Positions 15,082 through 22,264 of a stretch of DNA of 32,289 nt are shown in pieces. The translations under genes and the position numbers were made by a program. The stretch's first letter is position 1; each line of letters opens with the position of its first letter. This stretch comes from Turicibacter sp. (GTDB lineage Bacteria > Bacillota_I > Bacilli_A > MOL361 > Turicibacteraceae): contig WRAJ01000028.1 in NCBI GenBank assembly GCA_009780245.1, forward strand, positions 1-32,289, in the 5' to 3' direction. The notes under the pieces were generated by a model. That model was not told the origin of the DNA. It saw only the letters and a list, made by a program, of their open reading frames with translations, and did no database searches.

Positions 15082-16146
15082 ATGACAAAATGGAATTTAG
15101 AGTTGCCTGCTCTACATAAATGTTTCGCTGATAAATTTATGTTTGGAAATATTATTTCACCACAAGATTTTGATGATCATGAAGCTTTAGCAATGATGAT
15201 CCATCATTATAATGCAGTAACTGCTGAAAATGCCGTGAACCCTTTTTACATCAGTACCAATAGAAAAGAATTAGATTTTACTCAATCAGATAAGATTGTA
15301 AATTGGGCGAATCAAAATGAGATAGCAATGATTGGTCATACTTTGATTGGGCATAGTCAGTCGACTAATTGGCTTAACAGTGATACCGATGGAAATCCAC
15401 TTACGAGAGTCGAAGCATTAGCTAATATGGAATGGTTTATCAAAGCGTATGTGGGGCGTTATAAGGGGAAGATGCATTCATGGGATGTGGTTAATGAAGC
15501 CATTCGTGATGATGCAGAATTTAGTGGAGATTGGCGTAACCACCTTCGCAGTGATTCATCAACTCCAGAAGTTGCAAATCCATTTGTAACTTGGAGCGAG
15601 AATCTTACAGGGGACTCCAATTGGTATTTGGCATTTGAAAATGGGGCGGATAAGCAAAACGAAGAAAGTGGTTCAGATTATATTTTTTATGCTTATAAAT
15701 TTGCACGTCTTTATGATCCACAGGCAAAATTATATTACAACGATTATAATGAAGAAAGTCCTGTTAAACGAGAAGTTATTGCACAAATGGTTGAAGAAAT
15801 TAACTTACAATGGAGAATTGATTCAGATTATGATGGTAGCTTATTAATAGAAGGAATTGGGATGCAGGGACATTATCATGGCTATACCAATCTTGCACAA
15901 GTACGAGAAAGCTTAGAACGTTTTATTGCAACAGGAGTAGATATTTCTATTACTGAATTAGATGTTCGCTTTTCAACTCCTAATGAAGCTTTAAATTCTC
16001 TATCTGTAGGATTGGAAGAAAAACAGGCACGTTTCTATAAAAGACTTTTTACGATTTACAATGAATTCTCTGAAAATATTGAACGCATTACCTTGTGGGG
16101 AGTAAATGACAAACGCAACTGGCATTCTTGGGGATGGTTGGTATAA
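15082..16146 (+). CDS. GH10 endo-1,4-beta-xylanase, no signal peptide, short C-terminus
   Basis: This 354-residue (beta/alpha)8-barrel enzyme is predicted to cut the beta-1,4-xylose backbone of xylan or xylo-oligosaccharides. Family motifs: the early barrel stretch NAVTAENAV, IGHTLIGHSQSTNW, the acid/base Glu139 in WDVVNEA and the nucleophile Glu292 in ITELDVR. With no signal peptide it would act inside the cell on imported oligosaccharides. An AGGAGG-like RBS (near 15066-15071) precedes it. The last barrel strand (ITLWGVNDKRNW) is present, but the usual final helix, with PLLFD and a later KPA(Y/F) motif, is missing. A frameshift or the nearby repeat junction at 16193 probably removed it. No sugar transporter or xylosidase is beside it. 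Confidence 0.88.
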   Translation: MTKWNLELPALHKCFADKFMFGNIISPQDFDDHEALAMMIHHYNAVTAENAVNPFYISTNRKELDFTQSDKIVNWANQNEIAMIGHTLIGHSQSTNWLNSDTDGNPLTRVEALANMEWFIKAYVGRYKGKMHSWDVVNEAIRDDAEFSGDWRNHLRSDSSTPEVANPFVTWSENLTGDSNWYLAFENGADKQNEESGSDYIFYAYKFARLYDPQAKLYYNDYNEESPVKREVIAQMVEEINLQWRIDSDYDGSLLIEGIGMQGHYHGYTNLAQVRESLERFIATGVDISITELDVRFSTPNEALNSLSVGLEEKQARFYKRLFTIYNEFSENIERITLWGVNDKRNWHSWGWLV

Positions 16147-16192
16147 TCATTTGATAGAGATTTTATGTTTTCCCATTAGGGATAAATACAAA

Positions 16193-16344
16193 TGGAAGCA
16201 TCAGAATGCAGAATGGGAACACACCGTACACGTTTTAGGCTAGGCTTATTGAGGCCTAGTTTTTTTATACCAAAAAAATCGGTTGAAAGTTGTGGGAAAA
16301 TTACTTTTTTTTCGGTTTTTCGCTTGCAGAGGTTCGCTATGAGT
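16193..16344 (+). repeat. Direct repeat B: degenerate lipoprotein 3' end, terminator and spacer
   Basis: This is the second copy of 11499-11641. The coding remnant carries an 8-bp internal slip (CAGAATG doubled) and is no longer a gene. It sits right after the xylanase, and its 3' part supplies the promoter region of the BspA-like gene. Confidence 0.8.
16240..16267 (+). terminator. Terminator in repeat B
   Basis: CTAGGC and GCCTAG arms are followed by a seven-T run. It now serves to end transcription from the xylanase side. Confidence 0.7.
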
Positions 16345-16352
16345 GATAAAAT
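16324..16352 (+). promoter_or_regulatory. Promoter of the BspA-like gene
   Basis: TTGCAG (16324-16329), a 17-bp spacer and TAAAAT (16347-16352). Repeat A keeps the -35-like TTGTAA but has lost the -10 at the deletion junction. Confidence 0.55.
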
Positions 16353-16388
16353 TAGATAAAACAACAATAGTCAGGAGGACTGGTCAGT

Positions 16389-19073
16389 ATGGAAAACAAA
16401 AATAGAAAAACAAGAGGAATATTAATGATGTTGTTCTTGATCATGATTGCCTCGTTAACGGGGGCATATGCACAAGCATCGCTTGCAAGGGAATATCAAG
16501 CAAGTGCCGTTTGTCAAGATTGGGTTGCAGAAGGACAATTTGCCAACCAAAGTGGTACAAATGGTATTGTCGGGGCATCATGGCGATTATGCGAAAATGG
16601 GCTGCTTGAAGTGAATGAAGGTTTCATCAATTGGACGGGAAATTTGAGTCCTTGGCATGATTATCGCCATGATATTCAGAACATTATTTTTACAGGCCCG
16701 ATTACAGCGGGAACCTCTTTAAGTCGCTTGTTTCAAGATTTAGAAAATGTGACTGTCATAGAAGGCTTAGAGCTTTTTGATACGAGTCGTGTGACAACTT
16801 TGCGCCATCTGTTTTGGAATGCAAGAAGTCTAACAAGTGTAGAACTATCAGGTTGGGATACAAGTAATCTAAGGGATATTGTCAATCTGTTCCATGGCAC
16901 AAGCTTAACACATTTAGATTTATCAAACTGGGATACAAGCCGTGTTACAAATATGCAAAATACATTTAGAGAGATGAATAGCTTAATCAGTTTAGATGTA
17001 TCAACTTGGAATACAAGTCATGTTACCCGTATGGATCATACATTTAGAAATACAAACAGCTTAACCAATTTAGATTTATCAACTTGGAACACACATCGTG
17101 TTGTTGACATGGATAGTATGCTTCGCGGGATGACGTCGTTACGAATACTGAGATTAGGAGAGAATTTTGTTTTTGGTGAAGGTCCAAGTACTCGACTACC
17201 AGAAATTGTGCGAACCCATGAATTTACTGGTTCTTGGCAAAATGTAGGTCAGGGGACCCTTGTGCACCCATTAGGAAATCATGTCCTCACAAGTTCTGAG
17301 CTAATCGCTCAATTTGATGGTCAAAGGATGGCAGATACCTATGTTTGGCAACAAACGGCGAATCAGAGTTCTTGTCAGGTCATGGTACAGGGGCAATTAC
17401 CACACCAATCAGGGTCAAATGGGATGGCAGGATCATTGTGGCGACTGTGTGATAACGGGGTACTTGAAGTAGAAGATGGGTTTATCAATTGGGCGGTAAG
17501 CTTAAGCCCGTGGTATGATTATCGCCACGATATTCATCACATCATTTTTACAGGTCCAATCATAGCAGGAACATCTTTAAGAGGCCTGTTCCAAGGTTTA
17601 GACACGGTTACGACCATAGAAGGTTTAGCATTTTTTGACACAAGCAATGTCACGAATATACGTCAGATGTTCCGAAATGCTAGTAGTTTAACTAGTTTAG
17701 ATGTATCAACTTGGGATACAAGTAACGTAAGAGATATGGTCGGTTTATTCCATGAAACAACGAGCTTAACTAGTTTAGACTTATCAGCATGGGACACAAG
17801 CCGTGTCACGACTTTACAAAATACCTTTAGAAGTATGAGTAGTTTAACAAGTCTGGATGTATCAACGTGGGATACAAGTCGCGTGACACAGATGGATCAC
17901 ACATTCAGAAATACAAATCATTTAACGCGTTTAGATGTATCAAGCTGGGATACAAATCGTGTGACTAATATGGATAATATGCTTCGTGGGATGTATTCAT
18001 TGCGATACCTTACACTGGGAGAAAATTTCACATTTGGTGAAGGTGCTAGGCTTCCGAGCATTGTGAGAACACGTGAATGGACAGGCTCTTGGCAAAACGT
18101 AGGTCATGGTACACTTGAATCACCTCAAGGAGATGTTATCCTCAGGTCTGCGACACTTATGCGCGATTACGATGGACAGACGATGGCAGATACTTATGTT
18201 TGGCAAGGTTGGGAAGACCCAGGAGCTCCGGTTATCGAGCGCAGAGATAGAAGTGAAGAGACAAATCCACTGGGGGTTTGGTGGTGGAGTACACCGTTAG
18301 AGATGCGTTATCTTGAATTTGCAGCAAATAATGGCGTTACTGAAATTTGGCTGTCGCATCAGGATTTCGGTGAACCAACACGTGCCTTTATTGCGGCAGC
18401 TACTGAAAAAGACATTGAAGTCCATTTTTTAGCGGGAGACTTTAGATGGATTCATCCGGAGTTAAGGCATGAGCGACAGTATTTTCACGACCTCATGGCG
18501 AACTTTCTTGACTATCAAGAAACAGCCGCACCAAATGAGCGTTTTACGGGTATTCATTTAAATGTGGAACCACATCAACATCCTGATTGGGAAACGCAAA
18601 ACCAAGAGGTAAGAAATCGACACCTGCAGTTATACATTGATTTTGTTGTCGAAGTCACAGATCTTTACGGACCAGTTGACTGGAGTGTTCCTTTTTGGTG
18701 GGGAAGGCCTAGTTCTTCGAATCCGCTTATCGATGATACGGTTAACTACCGAGGCAATGAGGTCCTCATCCATCAGGCTATTATTCACGAAGCCGATCGC
18801 GTTAAAGTAATGTCTTACCGCGATAGTGGTGCGGGAATGTATAGCGTAGCCAGTCACTACATTGACTATGCAGCCTCAATCGATCGTCCGATCTTCTTAT
18901 CAGCTGAACTAGGGGCTCACCAAACGAATGTTGTTTCGTTTTGGCGTCATGGCAGAACACATATGCACAATGAACTTGATCTCCTCAGGCAATTTGTGAG
19001 GGACGAGAGAGAATTCGGACGACTCGGCATCGCCATTCATCACATTGGACATTGGTATAGAATGGCTGATTAG
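16389..19073 (+). CDS. Secreted BspA-like (DUF285) repeat protein with C-terminal TIM-barrel-like domain
   Basis: This 894-residue exported protein has an N-terminal signal (residues 1-30, ending near AYAQA). Two homologous modules follow (about 42-328 and 329-610). Each begins with Cys and a SxWRLCxNGxLEV segment and then runs through DUF285/BspA leucine-rich repeats of the WDTSxVTxMxxTFRxxxSLTxLDxS type. Such repeats in other bacteria bind host or matrix ligands. From about 617 to the end is a different domain: alternating strands and helices with WLSHQDFG, FTGIHLNVEPHQHPDW and DRVKVMSYRDSG, resembling a (beta/alpha)8 glycosidase with a Glu at the end of strand 4. There is no LPXTG or C-terminal helix, so it is released or held non-covalently. 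AGGAGG is 10 nt before the ATG. Confidence 0.85.
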   Translation: MENKNRKTRGILMMLFLIMIASLTGAYAQASLAREYQASAVCQDWVAEGQFANQSGTNGIVGASWRLCENGLLEVNEGFINWTGNLSPWHDYRHDIQNIIFTGPITAGTSLSRLFQDLENVTVIEGLELFDTSRVTTLRHLFWNARSLTSVELSGWDTSNLRDIVNLFHGTSLTHLDLSNWDTSRVTNMQNTFREMNSLISLDVSTWNTSHVTRMDHTFRNTNSLTNLDLSTWNTHRVVDMDSMLRGMTSLRILRLGENFVFGEGPSTRLPEIVRTHEFTGSWQNVGQGTLVHPLGNHVLTSSELIAQFDGQRMADTYVWQQTANQSSCQVMVQGQLPHQSGSNGMAGSLWRLCDNGVLEVEDGFINWAVSLSPWYDYRHDIHHIIFTGPIIAGTSLRGLFQGLDTVTTIEGLAFFDTSNVTNIRQMFRNASSLTSLDVSTWDTSNVRDMVGLFHETTSLTSLDLSAWDTSRVTTLQNTFRSMSSLTSLDVSTWDTSRVTQMDHTFRNTNHLTRLDVSSWDTNRVTNMDNMLRGMYSLRYLTLGENFTFGEGARLPSIVRTREWTGSWQNVGHGTLESPQGDVILRSATLMRDYDGQTMADTYVWQGWEDPGAPVIERRDRSEETNPLGVWWWSTPLEMRYLEFAANNGVTEIWLSHQDFGEPTRAFIAAATEKDIEVHFLAGDFRWIHPELRHERQYFHDLMANFLDYQETAAPNERFTGIHLNVEPHQHPDWETQNQEVRNRHLQLYIDFVVEVTDLYGPVDWSVPFWWGRPSSSNPLIDDTVNYRGNEVLIHQAIIHEADRVKVMSYRDSGAGMYSVASHYIDYAASIDRPIFLSAELGAHQTNVVSFWRHGRTHMHNELDLLRQFVRDEREFGRLGIAIHHIGHWYRMAD

Positions 19074-19095
19074 GCTGAGATAGGAGGATTAGTTA

Positions 19096-19614
19096 ATGAG
19101 GGAAGAATGGGTAGAAGTTAAAATCAAGGGGAGGATAGAAACGATCAATGTGAATGAGATCAGGTATATTGAAAAAGATGGCAATGAAACATATGTTTAC
19201 ATGGTGGATTCTAATGATGAGTTCAGTATTTATCAGACGATGGACAAATGGTTGGAGGCATTAAATCCTGATCAATTTGTGAGCCCGCATAGATCTTATA
19301 TTATTAATCTAGCATACATGAAAAGTGTTTCTAAGGATCGTAAAAGAATTGAGATGAATCATAAAAAAAGTGATGACGAAATTGTGAAGTTGGCAAAAGA
19401 TAAAATCAAACAGATCGCTCAGACAAAATCAGAGTATGATAAAAAAGAGGCTCAAAGGTTAAGGGAAGAGTTCAAAAGACTTAATAGACTTGATTCAGGT
19501 GCAGATGTAATGAAGCATATTGTACTATTGCATAATTTACTTAACAGTAAACAATATGAAAAAATGAAGGAATACATGGAAGAACTTCTCTCTTTGGGTA
19601 TAGAAAAAAAATGA
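19096..19614 (+). CDS. LytTR-domain DNA-binding regulator without receiver domain
   Basis: This is a 172-residue cytoplasmic regulator. Residues 1-95 fit a LytTR domain (INVNEIRYIEKDGNETYVYM, then PDQFVSPHRSYIINLAYMKSV). The remainder is a charged helical/coiled-coil tail and there is no response-receiver domain, so input is not by classical phosphorylation. It starts 22 bp after the BspA-like gene with AGGAGG 8 nt upstream and may be in its operon. LytTR proteins often control bacteriocin, competence or surface-protein genes. The small secreted protein and permease downstream are natural targets. Confidence 0.85.
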   Translation: MREEWVEVKIKGRIETINVNEIRYIEKDGNETYVYMVDSNDEFSIYQTMDKWLEALNPDQFVSPHRSYIINLAYMKSVSKDRKRIEMNHKKSDDEIVKLAKDKIKQIAQTKSEYDKKEAQRLREEFKRLNRLDSGADVMKHIVLLHNLLNSKQYEKMKEYMEELLSLGIEKK

Positions 19615-19895
19615 TTACGGTGAACTTGTTGATATTTTATTGTATAAAAACGAACATAAGCGAGTTTTTTCGTTTTTAAAAGTGTTGTTTCACCATATAA
19701 TTTTACGTTTCGCCACATGATGATTGAAAAAACAGAGCTAATCTGATAATCTTGAATTAGAACATTCTAGGTTGCTTCTACATGGAAGAAAATGACAAAT
19801 GAATGTTCAGCTTGTTTGATGGTATCAGCTTCGATCGTATAAGTTGGAATCATGAGATTAAATAAAATATTTGGTCATGACTGGAGGTTTTTACA
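19615..19895 (+). other. Intergenic region with candidate regulatory sites
   Basis: There is no ORF with an RBS. A possible weak hairpin (AAAAACGA with TCGTTTTT, about 19646-19675) may terminate the LytTR transcript. An exact 8-bp inverted repeat GAACATTC/GAATGTTC (about 19769 and 19801) and a possible promoter TTGATG-N16-TATAAG (about 19818-19845) precede the secreted-protein gene. I did not find a correctly spaced LytTR direct-repeat pair. Confidence 0.35.
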
Positions 19896-20252
19896 ATGAA
19901 AAGGTTCAAAAAAGTATTTATCGGACTTTGCTCGGCTGTTTTATTAATGTTCTCATTTGTTTTCTTAGCTGATATAGCAGCAGCCAGTTCAGGAGTAACA
20001 ATTACGTCTGCAGGACATACTTGTGCTGTAGCTGGTTGCCCAATTGCTCAAAATGTTTGGGCTCATGCAACTGGAAGCCGTAACGGTGACTTGACAGTGC
20101 AGGTGAGTTTATTCCGTGTAGAATCTGGACAGCAGATGGCAATTTCAGGTAGAGTGTGTGGATTTAATACTGCTACTGCAACGACACCAGCGGTTAGACA
20201 TGGAGTAGGTAGAGTAAGTCACAATGTTGTACTTGCAACAGCTGGATGCTAA
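19896..20252 (+). CDS. Small secreted four-cysteine protein (possible bacteriocin-like or signalling protein)
   Basis: This is a 118-residue precursor. A basic N-terminus and long hydrophobic core end in ADIAAAS (cleavage near residue 30), leaving a mature protein of about 88 residues with Cys43, Cys48, Cys88 and a C-terminal Cys118. These could form two disulfides. The mature chain is beta-rich, Gly/Thr/Val-rich and low in Lys. An RBS (GGAGG) precedes the ATG, and its own terminator follows. The position between a LytTR regulator and an FtsX-type permease resembles peptide antibiotic or signalling loci, but the sequence matches no bacteriocin class known to me, and a plain structural secreted protein is possible. 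Confidence 0.75.
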   Translation: MKRFKKVFIGLCSAVLLMFSFVFLADIAAASSGVTITSAGHTCAVAGCPIAQNVWAHATGSRNGDLTVQVSLFRVESGQQMAISGRVCGFNTATATTPAVRHGVGRVSHNVVLATAGC

Positions 20253-20255
20253 AAA

Positions 20256-20297
20256 TAAAAGCTCTGTTTAACTTAAGAACAGGGCTTTTATTTTAAA
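20256..20297 (+). terminator. Terminator after the secreted-protein gene
   Basis: An A-rich left arm reading AATAAAAGCTCTGTT pairs with AACAGGGCTTTTATT around a short loop and ends in a T-rich run. It may leave partial read-through into the permease. Confidence 0.75.
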
Positions 20298-20343
20298 CCT
20301 AGTTTTTATGATCATTTCATAGCAGAACAGGAGTGAAGTTAAA

Positions 20344-21924
20344 ATGAAGATGATTAAACGTGCTCACATAAGTGTGTCAAGAAACCTAAGCAAGACTATT
20401 GTTCTTTTTATCTTGATTTTGGTGTTAAGTGCTATTACTATGGGAGCATTAGTTGCTGGCAATGCTGTAGGCAAGACATCAGATTTTTTAAGTTTTGGTC
20501 AACCAACAGTTGTTACAATTGGTATAGATGAGAATGCGTTTTTTGAAATTTATTCAGAAGAAGACATCGATGTTTTTTTATCTCATTGGAGTGCAATAAA
20601 TAGTCAAGCTGTGCAAGAACTTGCTCAACTCAGATATGTTCACAATTTTGATTATTCGACGGTGTGGAATGGAAAAGCTAGCTTAGTAGAATATGTTCCA
20701 GAGTCAATTGATGGGCATCAAAGTTATATGGAATCTCAGAATGGGCATATGTTTTTTCATGTAAATGGAGTATCAAGGCCTGATATTATTTCTATTGAAG
20801 ATGGTATTTTTGAATTAATTGAGGGAAGAACCTTCGTAGAGGCTGAGATGAGGCCTAACGAGATCAATGATGCTCCTATACCAATTTTAATTTCAAATGG
20901 TGTTGCTGATGTTAATAATTTAGCAATTGGTTCAGTGTTTAATATGTATCAAGATAGGTTTATTTTACCTGAGGATGCCATTATTCCCGATGGTGGCCTA
21001 CCTGGATTGGAACTAGAAGAAATATGGGAGCATCCTTATAACAACTGGGTGACAGAAATGGTTAGAGAGTTTGAAGTTATTGGTATTTTTTCCATTGATT
21101 ATCAACCAGCAATTAATTTATCTGAGTTTCACCTTCAAATTGTTGTATATAATACTTTTCTAGCTCCGAATTGGGTGTTAGAGCATTTAAATTTTGAAAG
21201 TTTCTATAGTTCTCAAACTTGGGATAGTATATTTAACGCTGATGAGCATTTTGGTCGAGAGCGATACCTAGAAGAGCTAGCTTTTGTGGCACCTTTTTTT
21301 GTTTTAGAAGATGCAACATATATCGAATTTTTTAATGAAGAAATCCAACAATTATTGTCAGAATTTCATGTAGCTATTGATTGGACAGAGACTTTCGCGC
21401 CATTGGAGAGCGCAATGGACTCTTTGGAATGGGTTTCACAGCGGATTGTTATTTTTACATTAGGAGCGACCCTGATTGTATTGAGTTTATTGATTACTCT
21501 ATTTTTGCATGACAGGAGACAAGAATTGGGTATTTATTTAGCATTAGGTGAGAAAAAGCTTAAAGTACTCTCTCAAGTGATGATCGAAGTTATTATTGTT
21601 TCGTTACTTGCTATTACTCTAGCAGTTTTCATTGGGTATGCAGTTTCTACACAAGTATCTGATTCAATATTACGTAGTGAAATAGCTTCAGCCAACGAAG
21701 AAAGTTCGCATACTATACCAAGTGAAATGGAATTCCATGGCCTAGTTCGCACTCTAACAACTGATGAGTTAGTTGAATTTTTCGATCTATCACTCAATGG
21801 TCAAACGATCGCGATCTTTTATGCGATCGGCTTAGGAACGTTGGTTGTGTCAACGGTGGTACCGATTATCTATGTATTAGAGCTAAAGCCAAAGGAAATA
21901 TTAATGCAGAGTAATATCGGATAG
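20344..21924 (+). CDS. FtsX/MacB-type ABC permease
   Basis: This 526-residue membrane protein has the one-plus-three helix plan of FtsX-type permeases. A first helix lies near residues 17-40, followed by a ~320-residue extracellular domain. Three helices follow (about 364-387, 405-430 and 491-514), with RRQELGIYLALGEKK after helix 2 and a C-terminal LKPKEIL. Such permeases work with an ATPase to move peptides or lipoproteins or to transmit mechanical signals. No ATPase gene is next to it, so it is an orphan in this window. AGGAG (20329-20333) precedes the ATG. Together with the secreted protein upstream it could be an immunity, export or sensing component. Confidence 0.85.
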   Translation: MKMIKRAHISVSRNLSKTIVLFILILVLSAITMGALVAGNAVGKTSDFLSFGQPTVVTIGIDENAFFEIYSEEDIDVFLSHWSAINSQAVQELAQLRYVHNFDYSTVWNGKASLVEYVPESIDGHQSYMESQNGHMFFHVNGVSRPDIISIEDGIFELIEGRTFVEAEMRPNEINDAPIPILISNGVADVNNLAIGSVFNMYQDRFILPEDAIIPDGGLPGLELEEIWEHPYNNWVTEMVREFEVIGIFSIDYQPAINLSEFHLQIVVYNTFLAPNWVLEHLNFESFYSSQTWDSIFNADEHFGRERYLEELAFVAPFFVLEDATYIEFFNEEIQQLLSEFHVAIDWTETFAPLESAMDSLEWVSQRIVIFTLGATLIVLSLLITLFLHDRRQELGIYLALGEKKLKVLSQVMIEVIIVSLLAITLAVFIGYAVSTQVSDSILRSEIASANEESSHTIPSEMEFHGLVRTLTTDELVEFFDLSLNGQTIAIFYAIGLGTLVVSTVVPIIYVLELKPKEILMQSNIG

Positions 21925-21937
21925 CAATAAGATAAAC

Positions 21938-21972
21938 ATAGCAGACTACTCAAATGGTCCGCTATTTATTTG
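21938..21972 (+). terminator. Probable terminator after the permease gene
   Basis: ATAGCAGAC pairs with GTCCGCTAT except at one position and is followed by TTATTT. It overlaps the next -35 region. Confidence 0.45.
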
Positions 21973-21998
21973 CAATTCAACTTAAATACATGTACAAT
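21970..21998 (+). promoter_or_regulatory. Promoter of folC
   Basis: TTGCAA (21970-21975), a 17-bp spacer and TACAAT (21993-21998). The expected start point falls in the direct repeat that borders the palindromic element, so the element would form most of the folC 5' leader. Confidence 0.6.
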
Positions 21999-22009
21999 AC
22001 GAAAGATAA

Positions 22010-22234
22010 TAGGCAATTGTAAAAAGCAAAAACTATCACGTTATTAATTGATCTTCACAAAATACATGATATTCTAAAGGCCAAAATGAGGCAAAACTAT
22101 CACGCATTCACTTGTTTTTTGCGAAATACGTGATATTCTGAAGCCGAAAATCATGCAATACTATCATGTATTAGCTTGTTTCAATGAAATACGTGATACT
22201 CCGAATTGACTGGATAGCTTTTTGCAATTGCCTT
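22010..22234. mobile_element. MITE-like palindromic element, copy 2 (three core units)
   Basis: The terminal arms GGCAATTGTAAAAAGC (22012-22027) and GCTTTTTGCAATTGCC (22217-22232) are inverted repeats matching at 15 of 16. The direct repeat CGAAAGATAA flanks it at 22000-22009 and 22235-22244. The core holds three tandem units starting at 22026, 22091 and 22155 (65- and 64-bp spacing). Each has arms like ACTATCACG and AATACGTGATATTC that pair within the unit. Copy 1 at 1271 has one unit, and both share GACTGGATAGCTTTT near the right end. It has no ORF. Confidence 0.8.
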
Positions 22235-22264
22235 CGAAAGATAAGATAGAAAGGTGTGGTGAGC

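Noticed and set aside
16389..19073. Sortase-anchored status of the BspA-like protein
   Set aside because: No LPXTG or xPxTG motif, hydrophobic helix or basic tail is present at the C-terminus.
19690..19850. LytTR binding-site pair upstream of the secreted-protein gene
   Set aside because: AATGTTCAG at 19802 resembles one half site, but no second copy lies 21-22 bp away, so a functional pair is not supported.
19896..20252. Assignment to the lactococcin 972 bacteriocin family
   Set aside because: The permease neighbour is reminiscent, but that family's mature peptide lacks this four-cysteine pattern and no sequence motif matches.
22010..22234. CRISPR-like array of three spaced repeats
   Set aside because: The 64-65 bp units are homologous throughout with no unique spacers, they are internally palindromic, the ends are inverted repeats with target duplications, and no cas gene is near.
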